DNA from: JBEEOW01 sp041191405
GTDB taxonomy: Bacteria > Bacteroidota > Bacteroidia > Cytophagales > UBA9547
NCBI GenBank assembly: GCA_041191405.1
Contig: JBEEOW010000008.1
Span: 72,901-136,900, forward strand
Length of the DNA stretch: 64,000 nucleotides
Direction: 5' to 3'
Made by a program: the position numbers and the translations under genes. This document shows, one piece after another, positions 15,101 to 19,470 of the stretch. The notes beneath the pieces were generated by a model. The model was not told the origin of the DNA and did not search any database. It saw nothing but the letters and a program-made list of their open reading frames with translations. Within the stretch, counting starts at the first letter, position 1, and each line of letters starts with the position of its first letter.

Positions 15101-15205
15101 GTTGATTTACCATTATTCGCTAACCACGAATTACCAACAGGTATTTACATTATCACACTTAAAACACAAGATAAAGTATACACACAAAAATTAATTGTAA
15201 ACTAA
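170..15205 (+). CDS. Giant secreted repeat protein with T9SS type A sorting domain
   Basis: This is a 5011-residue protein, predicted to be exported by Sec and then passed over the outer membrane by the type IX system. Residues 1-24 are a signal peptide ending TEAA. The body is extremely rich in Thr, Asn, Ser, Gly and Ala. It consists of short beta-strand-like units of the type 'GNFTNNGTF..GTVTFNG', as in beta-helix adhesins. Five higher-order blocks each end with a 'NNFSNGTF.NG' unit (about residues 438, 1870, 3013, 3809, 4241), then an 'FE.D' strand and a 'W.G....W....NW....P' unit (Trp at 524, 1962, 3119, 3901, 4333). Residues about 4828-4920 form an FN3-like 'EQNN.YF.IE.STDG' domain, and about 4925-5011 the sorting domain with VYPNPS. 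It stands alone and is closed by a strong terminator. A role as surface adhesin or matrix protein is inferred; ligand and function are unknown. Confidence 0.93.
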   Translation: MKNVFRIISILTILVLSNIQTEAATYYSKSGQTVANTLTNWTLNADGTGASPANFTTATDTFVVQASHSYAPTANWTLGTNVSLKLLGTFNASSVNVTIGGVTRILNGASFTDNNNSGANVFTGLVTIESGGSLSTANTSAFTFTGGINNSGTFNKTGTGNVTFNGSQTITTNTAFTAFAGNATVTSGTLTIAGTNNINFAGTFTVNASQALVLTNSGITSFTGTFTNNGSFTASAIPAAANLVFLGNLTNAGTLFNAANASIVTTGNRTITATNAFTLAPVFSGTGTLTISGAGGLTLNSSADVLIPTSLTVSAASSLTLNSSGNTTVSTTTTVNGSLLINGKLFTALGNITVANGGTLDIGAGGFLKLANATSITNAGTFRAVGTLGSVATVSNNGSGNYTITQSASTGVFQAQYYLFDNLGTAGIVISNGSINATNNFSNGSFTNGLGGTNSTYLNLNSYDATSLGTINNASFGSGQVFNVTRTSGTGTVTFQNAQGALGYGTAGQQFERDNGIPGTLLTWITTGEAYTSQGSGNFSDLNNWKDGSNNSPSTAKLTDASSTFIIATGHTVTVDQNIQVASLQVSNGASLVIGNDGTARTVIIEGDFTLPTGANVSAGSLSATHTFTVKGNFTSNGILNFAPTSSRIVNLTLEGASKTITANATTTLNNLTFNTGNFSSVSYTLTTDLVIAGTVTINANATLTDGGKLISVAGNWYQTNANAFVATGKVQFNGSNVQSIGGSAPYNVGITFNKVSLNGTGNTVIFSSASTIKDSLFATNAVAAVVSNINFTVNGNFTFDGGSTYSSALTTTFGSATAQTIDFTNASFTNIDFSGAGVKTLKGASGVISGIFNITPTATVDGDATLNISGRIRVDGINNLSGTLNLSGTVNPTIYTGVANNTNFSLGNAAVNLNGSIWLGFVSPATSANLKVGGNITINNPNNIANQYLVMNPNTTLQGNGSNSFSLNSNATLYLRSTDNFPANFASYTLDVTSTSVYDYNQVQTIRGGITYGNLYIRANSPSVNTSAVIKNADGDLNIKGILYLGGTNSAAPLIYDLVTLNLGTFNHALAGARIGNIGTASITATSGTFTLNADNLAQNIEPTTGRYNFANFNIDQALPTASRTKTFSDSINVSGFFTATNSGGDVTNTLVLALGNNTITGSGGSSSFTLGANVILQTSSTSFATTIGTFGGTKQLDALSTIQYNANGNQDIATGFTYGNLLLSNSGNKTVADNLDINGNFTTANTANFVDGGSAFNHTVAGNFYISSGNYVNPLATITLDGTNQDILLSGSTTNVNNLIAAGSGTKTLNGTLSILSNFNINPSVIVDANTRAINIGGDFNIGSGQFIQTTGLTTFNGNSANVQNITSNSNSYLGALTINRQGANKTLQLQSDLTVNGAVILEYDRLPTPVVGYADFNTSGFNLTVGGNFVYFPLTTLNATGSTFFFNGANVQSIYYQGTGTFNNLDFSNAGSKRFVVGTSINSNTVDILGNFVNNGSTVDLSTHNVNLNVAGDWNNAGVFQGNGRTVTFNGAKQNISATSFGNVVIAGTKAKTLTGAMTIAGNLTIGANDTLDVSSSNYPVSISGNWDMSAAGSAFLAQNGTVTFTGNNSSLFTGSTAAVATTTPSTASVAVGKSFYNVVVNKASGQSLILNTLNSTFGDLKVDNDLTITTGTLTTSGYDVFVAGNFVNNEIFNANSGNSALVLNATSGNKNFDPGTNVSTTFRDIYLNAGTASYTLLNNLNITNNNSGTTGLILTSGTLNLNSKVIEFRTNYAGTVLSLASGATLNVNAGAFINFANGNNLLNAGGNLNIIGTSSSPATITRTNTGGYTITQTSGNFAAQYYALQYLNNNTTTDNGLTISGGTIDAVNNLSNGTFINGLASSKQYLNLDGYAGDPIVAQNVVFNTGPTKNVRFTTSSNASSMITFTSASGTLAGATYENDDASATTGKVRWRNTGIYWVGTTNSDWHTATNWSTGQVPTATDTVYLDHRTAPVAAPAGAYTVNINANATCFRLIIDKGASSNAIGLTLSGVANLTVVENVNVLSGNRITTSASTNKILVGGNWTFAADAILTATAGTVEFNPTSGIKYVTTPTTNASTSAFNNFTVNANAEATVMLSSPIFVNNDVTISGGTFDVSAGNLAVDVKGNWSITTGGIFNPQNGTVTFSKTGTSTQTINAGPFYNLTTSAAAATATKQFTGNISILNNVVIGTNTEINSGNYDVMVGGSWTNNATTSSFVQTGTASIIFNSTSATQSIDNGSVASTFGNLILQGAGAKNFGRSSVVTGDFTISSSSGTTNFDVNTITGSGANNTFVVAGANNIQVRGANNFPSGFETISLASNSTVNYISDLAQTIAAVPAPGYGNLTIQKVTASGTSTKTADGNIILQGGLTIADIYSVLNFGTNNADLTLSGNIALPTGGQQIVWGTGTSTLYHLGQSGWDIDADITSFNNVTLGGTSWKRINNNLSVSGNFVVNSGVSLLMNNSVGTPFQITGTGSGKTFNLTSGSSLSTGLVAPTPALPTGFSNYVLDAASTVTLNAPNSVNQLINSAVTYGNLVISNTAKNVTIQSGNPLRVLGTFTGTTNAAPNNAATLIDNGQDIFVGGDALFGIYIPSSNAVKLVLSGANQTVRHVYGSSLALANIEFNGTGTKTFGDGGDAITVGGNLSIASGVTVNSSNNITFSGSTWTNLGTWNHTANTVTFANTSALTINAGANNTFVNAAFTGTAPVTFVSNGATFTGSFTLNTPSSVYMGAFTYNIAGNVTLIAGTWTTNNASFNFNGGSQQLPALTAKDINLANAGTKTMNGAWAINNLTIANGVSLNTNATSNFNLSVAGNWNNSGTFAPNLSTVTFNGATSPITVNNNTSRFHIADFLPTAAVTYNLTAANTFINLTSTIGANANVNLQSNALIFGSSTYSAKVFTVNGTLDVTPNGALKFDNTFTACTMNVNGNFRLVGSSAQIASVSQHNTNNSYAGGHQININAGAKIDAKYYLIKDLADAGLYVDAAATLDATNNFSDGTWSNIRTNTTTPRRYLQLEATSPGTDIANVTFNYSGSPTAVTSGAYNVKRGASANGVITFVSALGGNLGDFKFEDDGAAAANATTGKIVWPVATNVTWTGAVNTDWNNAANWNPNIIPDATINATIPLATNNPVIGTADANCKNLIITNGQLTLQNAFDLNTNGDISIGTGTNVGVLTVMSAGSVINCQGNWTRGANGVYSHGQGKVVFTGATGASTITPLSSPFYTVEFNNHTSVFYIVGNTVNFAGDFIIKDGQVFPNNSNYNFNITGNVECDVAVGASFSTVTVGTITLNGANQSITDPTFSNLVISGTGVKSTTGVITILGTTTINSGATFAANPSVSNIDFRGNVTINAGGTFVDGGGNHTFSGSTWTGTGTYSGTGTVSFVRQGGQNQTINTSTFNNLNFSTGGGTVIIAGAITVNGDLNVTSTNGGVNINIGSTIASSNGVGTFTLSSGRSITCLGLNSFPANFGVYDLQPTSTVLYSGTSNQNVFGTTYANLTLSNTNTKSLLGDITVNGNLQFNTSTLDVTTNNFAVNILGTWFNQNTGTFIPRNGTVTFESATANQNINIGASATNPFYNLSINNPGFVVFATLATTVQNDLIVLNGTFSANGNTVYVGKNFRAISGTFANSGTYYLNYSGATVINIQTNGSTLGNLTIDGVGSTFICNDNLSVAGNFRLLNGIFNGYNKVVNLGSGGHAIVINGTYQIGAGGVMAIGNLCTVAINGTLVAVGTSSNVATITRNTLGGIGSRYSGFQVNSGGTIHANYYLIEYMGTGGIVINSGATIDAVNNFSNGTFTNGASGGTYLVIENNQKLTGANRIENTSFAINPGGGAKNVTKTSLPSDTVEFYNAAGTFAGASFENDPNGLIKWSGPVTLTWNGSVDNNWFEANNWTANFGPSKVPASNENVIIANTTNQPVISLGGATTANLTINPNAILTVTTVDTDLNDLNVTGDLNINGTFRLTSSNDGVSVAGNWQKATAGSVAISNGTVTFTAGIVKNINNGTGTFGNVIVNSTSTLALGSNTVISRNLTITSGTLDVSTNNYQLTIGGNFINSGTFLARAGKVVLNSTSGTKQLNVGNSALFNVDFTPFAGSTYQLTGILNTHGNVNLQAGTLNLNGFTFNMGDGSGSDFLAVNGGTLLINGNSALRMGNASNIGVNAGATIRIVGTASAKALIASQSGTYGITVNSGATIHAANYIINNINANGVYIKSGATIDATNNFNRGEFGNGTAGGTFLQLENSFADFTVDSVEFNGGVLYNVIRTTGTGTISFSDPSGATGNFSFEKDELGISASAGLIRWSYTTTTATWIGANGTDWNDPLNWNIGQIPSSTISAIVANTSPAPLITANAAANNVTLLGGAVLVISNNASFAINGNFTNNGTLTVATGSTSAISVGSNWADNGTFNPGASTVTLTANAGTKSIVSGTSSKFNNLVVSGTSPYYLASAITLNGSLTVSSGATLGTNNYGVTTAGNITINGTFISGTGTVTLNGTSGTQTITSGTSVGKTFYNLVKVSTSTSTLSLASDISVTNDLTVNKGNFTANNFALNVGGNYTWNNPAGTLSNADLVFTGASTKVFSNSSGASGNTFRNITFQKTAGAIILSNSITVTGTLTLNGGNLQLGARNLTLGTSANVVGGSASSYIQADGVGTVIKNLNNASLGTTYSFPVGDASNYSPMTFRLNSGTLTGSANIALNVVNAKVPNAHSKTLTAYLNRYWEVNPTGITSPNYDLTYTYAQADVVGTEADLVACKWSTSTLTNSGWSYGNLMGTWSINTASNTLSWSGITSFSRITAAKTSTPVPVQFLVVNASVVNDKVQVAFSTAQEQNNHYFVIESSTDGVSFDSVGVLTGAGNSNNVLHYVFETEITAATYYRVKQVDFDGQNTYSSVFNLSNTTVATEEYFKVYPNPSNAKQGLNIAYKSNNFEEVINVTIVDLTEKVHYNADHEINFKGVVDLPLFANHELPTGIYIITLKTQDKVYTQKLIVN

Positions 15206-15215
15206 GCTTTATTTA

Positions 15216-15270
15216 CCCCATAAAACACAAAAGCCACTCAGCAATGAGTGGCTTTTTGTGTTTTATGGGG
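15216..15270. terminator. Long bidirectional hairpin terminator
   Basis: The left arm at 15216-15240 (CCCCATAAAACACAAAAGCC then ACTCA) pairs with the right arm at 15245-15270 around a GCAA loop. The stem is 25 bp with a single bulged T. It begins 10 bases after the giant gene's stop codon. The stem is unusually long for a terminator and would work in either direction. Confidence 0.85.
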
Positions 15271-15389
15271 TTTGTGAAATAATTTACTATAAATTAAGTT
15301 TGATTCGAGATATTTAGTAAACTTGCGTATATCTTCACAAATAGAGAAATACACGAATGTTTTTGGTTGAAACATTCGTAAACATGCTC

Positions 15390-16208
15390 GTTATATGCCA
15401 TATTAAAGGACGACAATGGAAAGAATCGACATTAACGAATTTGCAAGGAAATTTATTGACGCCTTTGATTTTTTGACTAAAAAATTCAATTTCAAAATTT
15501 CAGAGCTTAGAGAAAGTTCTTCAAAAAGTGACAATTCAATTATTCATAAGATTATTTATAAAAATACAGAAGCAAAAAGAATTATAGAATTTGTTCTTGT
15601 TGCAGAGGACTATAAAACTCATATGTTTAGTAGAATTGGCGACACGTATGTAAAAAGAATTATAGAAAATATTGAAACACCTACCTACACTGACTTTGCA
15701 AACTGTTTTAAAATTGACGATCTAAATGAATTAATTGAGGAGAAATACAAGTATCCAGAAACGCAGAAATTTCCGGAGAATTATATTAATAGAACTCAGT
15801 TTATTATTTGTCATTTAGAAAAGATTTTTACTCAAAATTATTGGCCGACTATTGCCGAAATTGGAGATAAACAACAAAAGAGAATAGGGTTTGTTTCAGT
15901 TGGAAAACAAAACGTCCCCTACATTAGCATAATGAAAGACGAATTAATGGAATTAGTAAATTTGGGTTATGAAATAGTGTTTGACGAAACACAAATTCCG
16001 CCATACGAGCAGTCTTTTATGGGGCCTTCAATAAGGTATAATTGCAAAGAAAGAAATTTAAATATTGACATTACTTTTCAAACAAGAGACCAAGAATTTT
16101 ATGTATCCACTAATAAGAACAAAAATTATTTTTATGGCAGAGCGACTATAGAGGAGTATGTAAAACTAAAGAACAAGATATTAAGTGAATAGAAATACGG
16201 CATATAAC
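15390..16208. other. Gene cassette bounded by a 10-bp inverted repeat
   Basis: GTTATATGCC at 15390-15399 and GGCATATAAC at 16199-16208 are exact reverse complements. They tightly enclose a single gene: its start is 17 bases inside the left copy and its stop 6 bases before the right copy. The left boundary continues with ATGCCATATTAAAGGA (15395-15410), which recurs exactly at 33898-33913. The arrangement looks like a cassette that moves as one gene plus boundary. The cores do not match the integron attC consensus (GTTRRRY/RYYYAAC), so the mechanism is open. Confidence 0.55.
15416..16192 (+). CDS. Hypothetical protein carried in a cassette
   Basis: The 258-residue product is not recognised. 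It has no signal peptide or membrane segment, so it is probably cytoplasmic. It is rich in Lys, Glu, Ile and Asn, with a mixed alpha/beta look. The start is supported by AAAGGA five bases upstream of the ATG, a better ribosome site than most genes here have. The gene fills the space between two inverted 10-bp boundary sequences and lies beside a RAYT transposase, so horizontal acquisition is likely. No partner gene or catalytic motif suggests a function. Confidence 0.8.
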   Translation: MERIDINEFARKFIDAFDFLTKKFNFKISELRESSSKSDNSIIHKIIYKNTEAKRIIEFVLVAEDYKTHMFSRIGDTYVKRIIENIETPTYTDFANCFKIDDLNELIEEKYKYPETQKFPENYINRTQFIICHLEKIFTQNYWPTIAEIGDKQQKRIGFVSVGKQNVPYISIMKDELMELVNLGYEIVFDETQIPPYEQSFMGPSIRYNCKERNLNIDITFQTRDQEFYVSTNKNKNYFYGRATIEEYVKLKNKILSE

Positions 16209-16268
16209 AAGGGTTTGGCAAAAGTGGCGGTTCAGTGCTCCGCAGATACATTTGTGGTTAATCTTGCT

Positions 16269-16324
16269 GTTCGAGATGTTAGCGCAGCGCATCTCGAACT
16301 GTAGATAAAACGGTTCTCCGAACC
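16269..16324 (+). repeat. Left REP palindrome pair of the RAYT element
   Basis: The large palindrome is at 16269-16299, the spacer at 16300-16311 and the small palindrome at 16312-16324. The 60 bases before it, after the upstream cassette, hold no gene. Confidence 0.85.
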
Positions 16325-16378
16325 GAATTAATTGTTTTGCAAAATTTATACATTTGTTTTAAAGTTTAATTATTTAAT

Positions 16379-16903
16379 ATGGGATTTGCATATACTGTTA
16401 AAAACCAGGAGGGTATGTATTTTGTAACATGTACAATCTCTCAATGGATTGATGTTTTTACAAGAAGTATTTACATTGATATTGTGATTTCAAGTTTAGA
16501 CTATTGCCAAAAAGCCAAAGGCTTAAAAATTTATGCTTGGGTTGTAATGTCCAATCATATCCATTTAATTGTAAAAAGTGAAAAAGAACCTTTAAGTGAT
16601 ATAATAAGAGATTTTAAGAAATTCACTTCAACGCAAATTTATAAAGCTATCGAAACCAATCCTAAAGAGAGTAGAAAACGTTGGCTATTATGGTTATTTA
16701 AAACAGATAAAGGCATTAAAGTTTGGGAAGAAGGTTATCATGGTGAAGAAATTATAACACAAGAATTTTACAAAACTAAAGTTAATTATATTCATCAAAA
16801 TCCTGTTAGAGCTCGGATTGTTGAAAAAGAAGAAGAATATTTTTATAGCTCTGCTGGTGAATATTATGGAATTAGAAAAAGTTTACTTAAACTTGATATC
16901 TAA
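16379..16903 (+). CDS. REP-associated tyrosine transposase (RAYT, IS200-like Y1 family)
   Basis: This 174-residue single-domain Y1 (HUH) nuclease is predicted to nick and rejoin single-stranded REP sequences. It shows the N-terminal strand 'YFVTCTI', the metal-binding HUH motif in 'SNHIHLIVKSE' (about residues 59-69), a 'W.EGYHGEEI' segment, and 'VNYIHQNPVRARIV' containing the nucleophile Tyr typical of this family. The length is usual for Bacteroidota RAYTs. The gene is intact and flanked by inverted REP pairs that are its likely substrate. RAYTs differ from IS200/IS605 elements in having no accessory TnpB and in acting on scattered non-autonomous REPs. Assignment to the family is firm; current activity cannot be judged. 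Confidence 0.92.
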   Translation: MGFAYTVKNQEGMYFVTCTISQWIDVFTRSIYIDIVISSLDYCQKAKGLKIYAWVVMSNHIHLIVKSEKEPLSDIIRDFKKFTSTQIYKAIETNPKESRKRWLLWLFKTDKGIKVWEEGYHGEEIITQEFYKTKVNYIHQNPVRARIVEKEEEYFYSSAGEYYGIRKSLLKLDI

Positions 16904-16927
16904 TAAAGATTACAAAACCTACATATC

Positions 16928-16983
16928 GGTTCGGAGAACCTCTTTATCTACCGTTCGAGATGCGCTACGCTAACATCTCGAAC
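16928..16983 (-). repeat. Right REP palindrome pair of the RAYT element
   Basis: The small palindrome is at 16928-16940, the spacer at 16941-16952 and the large palindrome at 16953-16983. It is the inverted partner of the copy at 16269-16324 and ends 31 bases before the next gene's start codon. Confidence 0.85.
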
Positions 16984-17014
16984 AGCAAAAATTTGAATTA
17001 AGTTGATTTGCTTT

Positions 17015-17641
17015 ATGAATAATCCAAAACAATATGCTTCCTTATTAAAATCAACTTTTGATACATTTTTTGAAGCACCCATCGAAGCTTGGGAAGAATT
17101 TGCAGATAAATGCGAAGTTGTTAATTACAAAAAAGATGAAATTATTAAAGCTCAAAATACAACTGAAAAATACTTTTATTTTTTAATAGAAGGTAGTTTA
17201 GGAATTTTTCTTTGGAAAGAGAACAATTTTGTATGTCTTGATTTTGCTTTTGATGGTCATTTTTGTTCGGATTATATGTCGTTACTTACCAAACAACCTA
17301 CTCCCTTGCAAGTTGTAGCCTTAGAAAATACCAAAATGTTGAGAATGTCGGCAAGTAGTTACGATTATCTTACTTTACAAACAGTTTCTATTACAACCAA
17401 TACTAACGAAAAGCTTAATATACATCCTGAAGGTATGGTTCTCAGGCTTGTAGCTGCCGAAATGACTTTTGTTGGTAAACAACAACAGCAAATTGAATTG
17501 CTCACAAAATCAGCAAAAGAAAGATACGAGATTTTGTTAAAGCAATTCCCTAACATTCAAAATCGAATTGCCCAAAATCATATAGCCTCTTATTTGGGAA
17601 TTACTCCTCAGAGTTTGAGCAGAATCAAAAGGATTTTTTAG
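17015..17641 (+). CDS. Crp/Fnr-family transcriptional regulator
   Basis: This is a 208-residue cytoplasmic regulator. An N-terminal cyclic-nucleotide-binding-type beta-roll (about residues 10-120, with 'YFYFLIEGSLGIFL') is followed by a linker helix and a short C-terminal helix-turn-helix ending 'NHIASYLGITPQSLSRIKR'. I chose the ATG at 17015; an in-frame TTG lies four codons earlier but is less likely. The ligand-binding Arg/Glu signature of true cAMP receptors is not evident, so the effector is unknown. It sits just after the RAYT element and before a secreted serine hydrolase, with a palindrome two bases beyond its stop. Control of that hydrolase is a reasonable inference. Confidence 0.85.
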   Translation: MNNPKQYASLLKSTFDTFFEAPIEAWEEFADKCEVVNYKKDEIIKAQNTTEKYFYFLIEGSLGIFLWKENNFVCLDFAFDGHFCSDYMSLLTKQPTPLQVVALENTKMLRMSASSYDYLTLQTVSITTNTNEKLNIHPEGMVLRLVAAEMTFVGKQQQQIELLTKSAKERYEILLKQFPNIQNRIAQNHIASYLGITPQSLSRIKRIF

Positions 17642-17642
17642 A

Positions 17643-17660
17643 TTTTACCCTATGGTAAAA
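17643..17660. promoter_or_regulatory. Palindrome, possible operator
   Basis: TTTTACC-CTAT-GGTAAAA is a perfect 7-bp inverted repeat with a 4-base centre, starting two bases after the Crp/Fnr-type gene. Dyads of this size suit dimeric Crp-family binding, but a weak terminator is also possible. Confidence 0.35.
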
Positions 17661-17687
17661 AATATATTGTTAAGGATTATGACCTTT

Positions 17688-17717
17688 GTAGTATAGTTCA
17701 GTTATAATCTATACTAC
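17688..17717 (+). promoter_or_regulatory. Inverted repeat directly before the hydrolase start codon
   Basis: GTAGTATAG (17688-17696) and CTATACTAC (17709-17717) form a perfect 9-bp stem with a 12-base loop. The right arm ends at the base before the ATG, so folding in the mRNA could block initiation. It could equally be a protein-binding site. Confidence 0.4.
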
Positions 17718-18824
17718 ATGAAAAAATCAATTCTATTTGTATTAATTCTTACTAATTATTTGTACGTTATGGCACAATCTTCAATAAAAAATGTTGAATT
17801 ACAGAAAGTTTTAGATAAAACTGTCGACGCTAAAAAAGTGTTTGGAACATCTTTCGCCATAAAAAAAGATGAGTTTATATGGCAAGGTGCAGCTGGAAAC
17901 TTTGATTCAGAAACGCAATATTTTATAGCTAGTACAACCAAATTATTTACCACTGCAATAATTCTTAAATTTAGAGCCGAAGGTAAACTTAGCCTTGATG
18001 ATAAGCTTAGCAAATATTTTGATAATTCAATATTGGCTGGTTTACACCTTTATAAAGGAAAAGATTATTCGCAAGAACTTACTATTAAACACCTTTTGTC
18101 GCATACTTCTGGACTTGCAGATTATTTTCAAGGTAAAGGTGCCAATGGGAAAAGTTTAGAAAATGAAATTACTGAAGGAAATGATCAATATTGGACTTTT
18201 GAAAAAGCAATTGAAAGAACCAAAAAAATGTCTCCTCTTTTTGCACCAGGTACTAAAGGAAAAGCAAATTATTCTGATGCAAATTTTCAGTTATTGGGGA
18301 AAATTATTGAAATTATCTCTCAAAAATCCTATTCTGATAATTGTAATGATTTAATTATTAAACCTTTATTTTTGTCTAAAACCTATCTTTATCTTGACTC
18401 TTCGGATAAAAAACCTAAAACACTTTATTATAAAAACAATGAACTTCATATTCCTAAAGCAATGGCATCATTTGGGGCAGATGGAGGAATAGTGTCAACA
18501 TCAAGTGATATGCTTATTTTTATTGAAGCTTTTTTTAAAGGAAAATTATTTCCTTCAACTTACATTGATGAGATACAAGAGTGGAACAATATATTTTTTC
18601 CTTTGAAATCGGGTATTGGTATTCATTTGTTCAAACTTCCTTGGATTTTTAATCCAACTGGAGCTGTGCCATACTTTATTGGTCATTCTGGACTTTCAGG
18701 TGCTTTGGCGTACTATAGCCCTAAAGAAAATTTATTTATTGTTGGCACTGTAAATCAGGTGGCACACCCCGATATTTCATTTAAAACAATGATAAAATTA
18801 TCACAAGCGATATTGAAAAAGTAG
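17718..18824 (+). CDS. Secreted serine hydrolase, beta-lactamase class C/DD-peptidase-like
   Basis: The 368-residue protein has a signal peptide (residues 1-20, ending VMAQ) and is predicted to be periplasmic. The serine hydrolase fold is shown by the SxxK motif S72-T-T-K75, a Y185-S-D motif in the position of YxN, and 'GHSG' near residue 324 in the place of the KTG/HxG box. Members hydrolyse beta-lactams, D-amino-acid peptides or esters; nothing here fixes the substrate. Asp instead of Asn in the second motif, and HSG instead of KTG, argue against classifying it as a true resistance beta-lactamase. It follows a Crp/Fnr-type regulator. Confidence 0.85.
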   Translation: MKKSILFVLILTNYLYVMAQSSIKNVELQKVLDKTVDAKKVFGTSFAIKKDEFIWQGAAGNFDSETQYFIASTTKLFTTAIILKFRAEGKLSLDDKLSKYFDNSILAGLHLYKGKDYSQELTIKHLLSHTSGLADYFQGKGANGKSLENEITEGNDQYWTFEKAIERTKKMSPLFAPGTKGKANYSDANFQLLGKIIEIISQKSYSDNCNDLIIKPLFLSKTYLYLDSSDKKPKTLYYKNNELHIPKAMASFGADGGIVSTSSDMLIFIEAFFKGKLFPSTYIDEIQEWNNIFFPLKSGIGIHLFKLPWIFNPTGAVPYFIGHSGLSGALAYYSPKENLFIVGTVNQVAHPDISFKTMIKLSQAILKK

Positions 18825-18858
18825 TTTAGGTTGATATTAAGTTAATTATGTATTTATT

Positions 18859-18898
18859 TTTCATAAAATTTTGTTTATTTGAGCAAAATTTTATGAAA
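18859..18898 (+). promoter_or_regulatory. 15-bp perfect inverted repeat abutting a start codon
   Basis: TTTCATAAAATTTTG (18859-18873) and CAAAATTTTATGAAA (18884-18898) flank a 10-base loop and end one base before the next ATG. It lacks a T-run, so it is less likely to be only a terminator of the upstream hydrolase. It may be an operator or a 5' leader hairpin. Confidence 0.4.
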
Positions 18899-18899
18899 T

Positions 18900-19451
18900 A
18901 TGAAAATAGCTAAATCTGAACTTCCTAAAGATTCTGTATTAAACAGTAAGGAGCAAAAGTTTGACTATGTGGATAGTTTTGAAGCTGATTTTATTGATAA
19001 AGGAAATACTGTCAATTCATTAACTGTTGCAAAAGCTTTTTTTAGGAGTGCACCAAGTTGGGTTGAGTATTTATTTGAATTTAGAAATAAGCTCGTTGCA
19101 TTATTTGGTTTAAAAATATCAGGTAATGTAGCTGATAAACAGAAAGTATTAGATAACTTTAAGGGTGAAGTAGGGGAGCAAATTGGTTTGTTTAAGGTAT
19201 TTGATAAAACTTTTAATGAAATTATTTTAGGAGAAGATGATAAACATTTGAATTTTAGAGTTTCGTTATTTATTGAACAAAATCATAATGCTATTGGCAA
19301 TAAAAAATTAATAATCTCAACTACTGTACACTTTAATAATTGGTTTGGGAAGCTTTATTTTTTGCCAGTTAGGCCATTTCATAAAGTAATTGTACCAACA
19401 ATGTTAAAGGGAATTATTAAGAATTTAAATACCATTTTGCAGGTTGAATGA
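18900..19451 (+). CDS. DUF2867 family protein
   Basis: This 183-residue protein has no signal peptide. Its pattern matches DUF2867: an early 'YVDSFEADF', a central 'RSAPSWVEYLFEFRNKLVALFGLK', and a C-terminal 'H...WFGKLYFLPVRPFHKVIVPTML'. Members occur alone or fused to NAD-binding domains, and their biochemical role is not established. The stop lies just upstream of the next gene's ATG, which points to cotranscription with the following membrane proteins. An inverted repeat sits against its start codon. Confidence 0.75.
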   Translation: MKIAKSELPKDSVLNSKEQKFDYVDSFEADFIDKGNTVNSLTVAKAFFRSAPSWVEYLFEFRNKLVALFGLKISGNVADKQKVLDNFKGEVGEQIGLFKVFDKTFNEIILGEDDKHLNFRVSLFIEQNHNAIGNKKLIISTTVHFNNWFGKLYFLPVRPFHKVIVPTMLKGIIKNLNTILQVE

Positions 19452-19470
19452 AATAAAGTATATTTCCAAA

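Larger units (their letters stand above)
16269..16983. mobile_element. RAYT element: transposase gene between inverted bipartite REP palindromes
   Basis: Two copies of a 56-bp bipartite palindrome lie in inverted orientation around a Y1/HUH transposase gene. Each copy has a large hairpin (GTTCGAGATG...CATCTCGAAC, 31 bp), a 12-bp spacer and a small hairpin (GGTTC-TCC-GAACC, 13 bp). The left copy runs large to small, the right copy small to large. The large hairpins differ at one base, the small ones at none, and the spacers at three. This is the architecture known for REP-associated tyrosine transposases, whose partner REP sequences sit as inverted pairs around the gene. Confidence 0.85.

Noticed and set aside
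15390..16208. Integron attC sites around the unknown gene
   Set aside because: The 10-bp boundaries do not fit GTTRRRY/RYYYAAC, and no integrase gene is present; kept only as an undefined cassette.
17718..18824. Antibiotic-resistance beta-lactamase
   Set aside because: Only the general SxxK hydrolase fold is seen; the second and third motifs are non-standard, so resistance is not supported.
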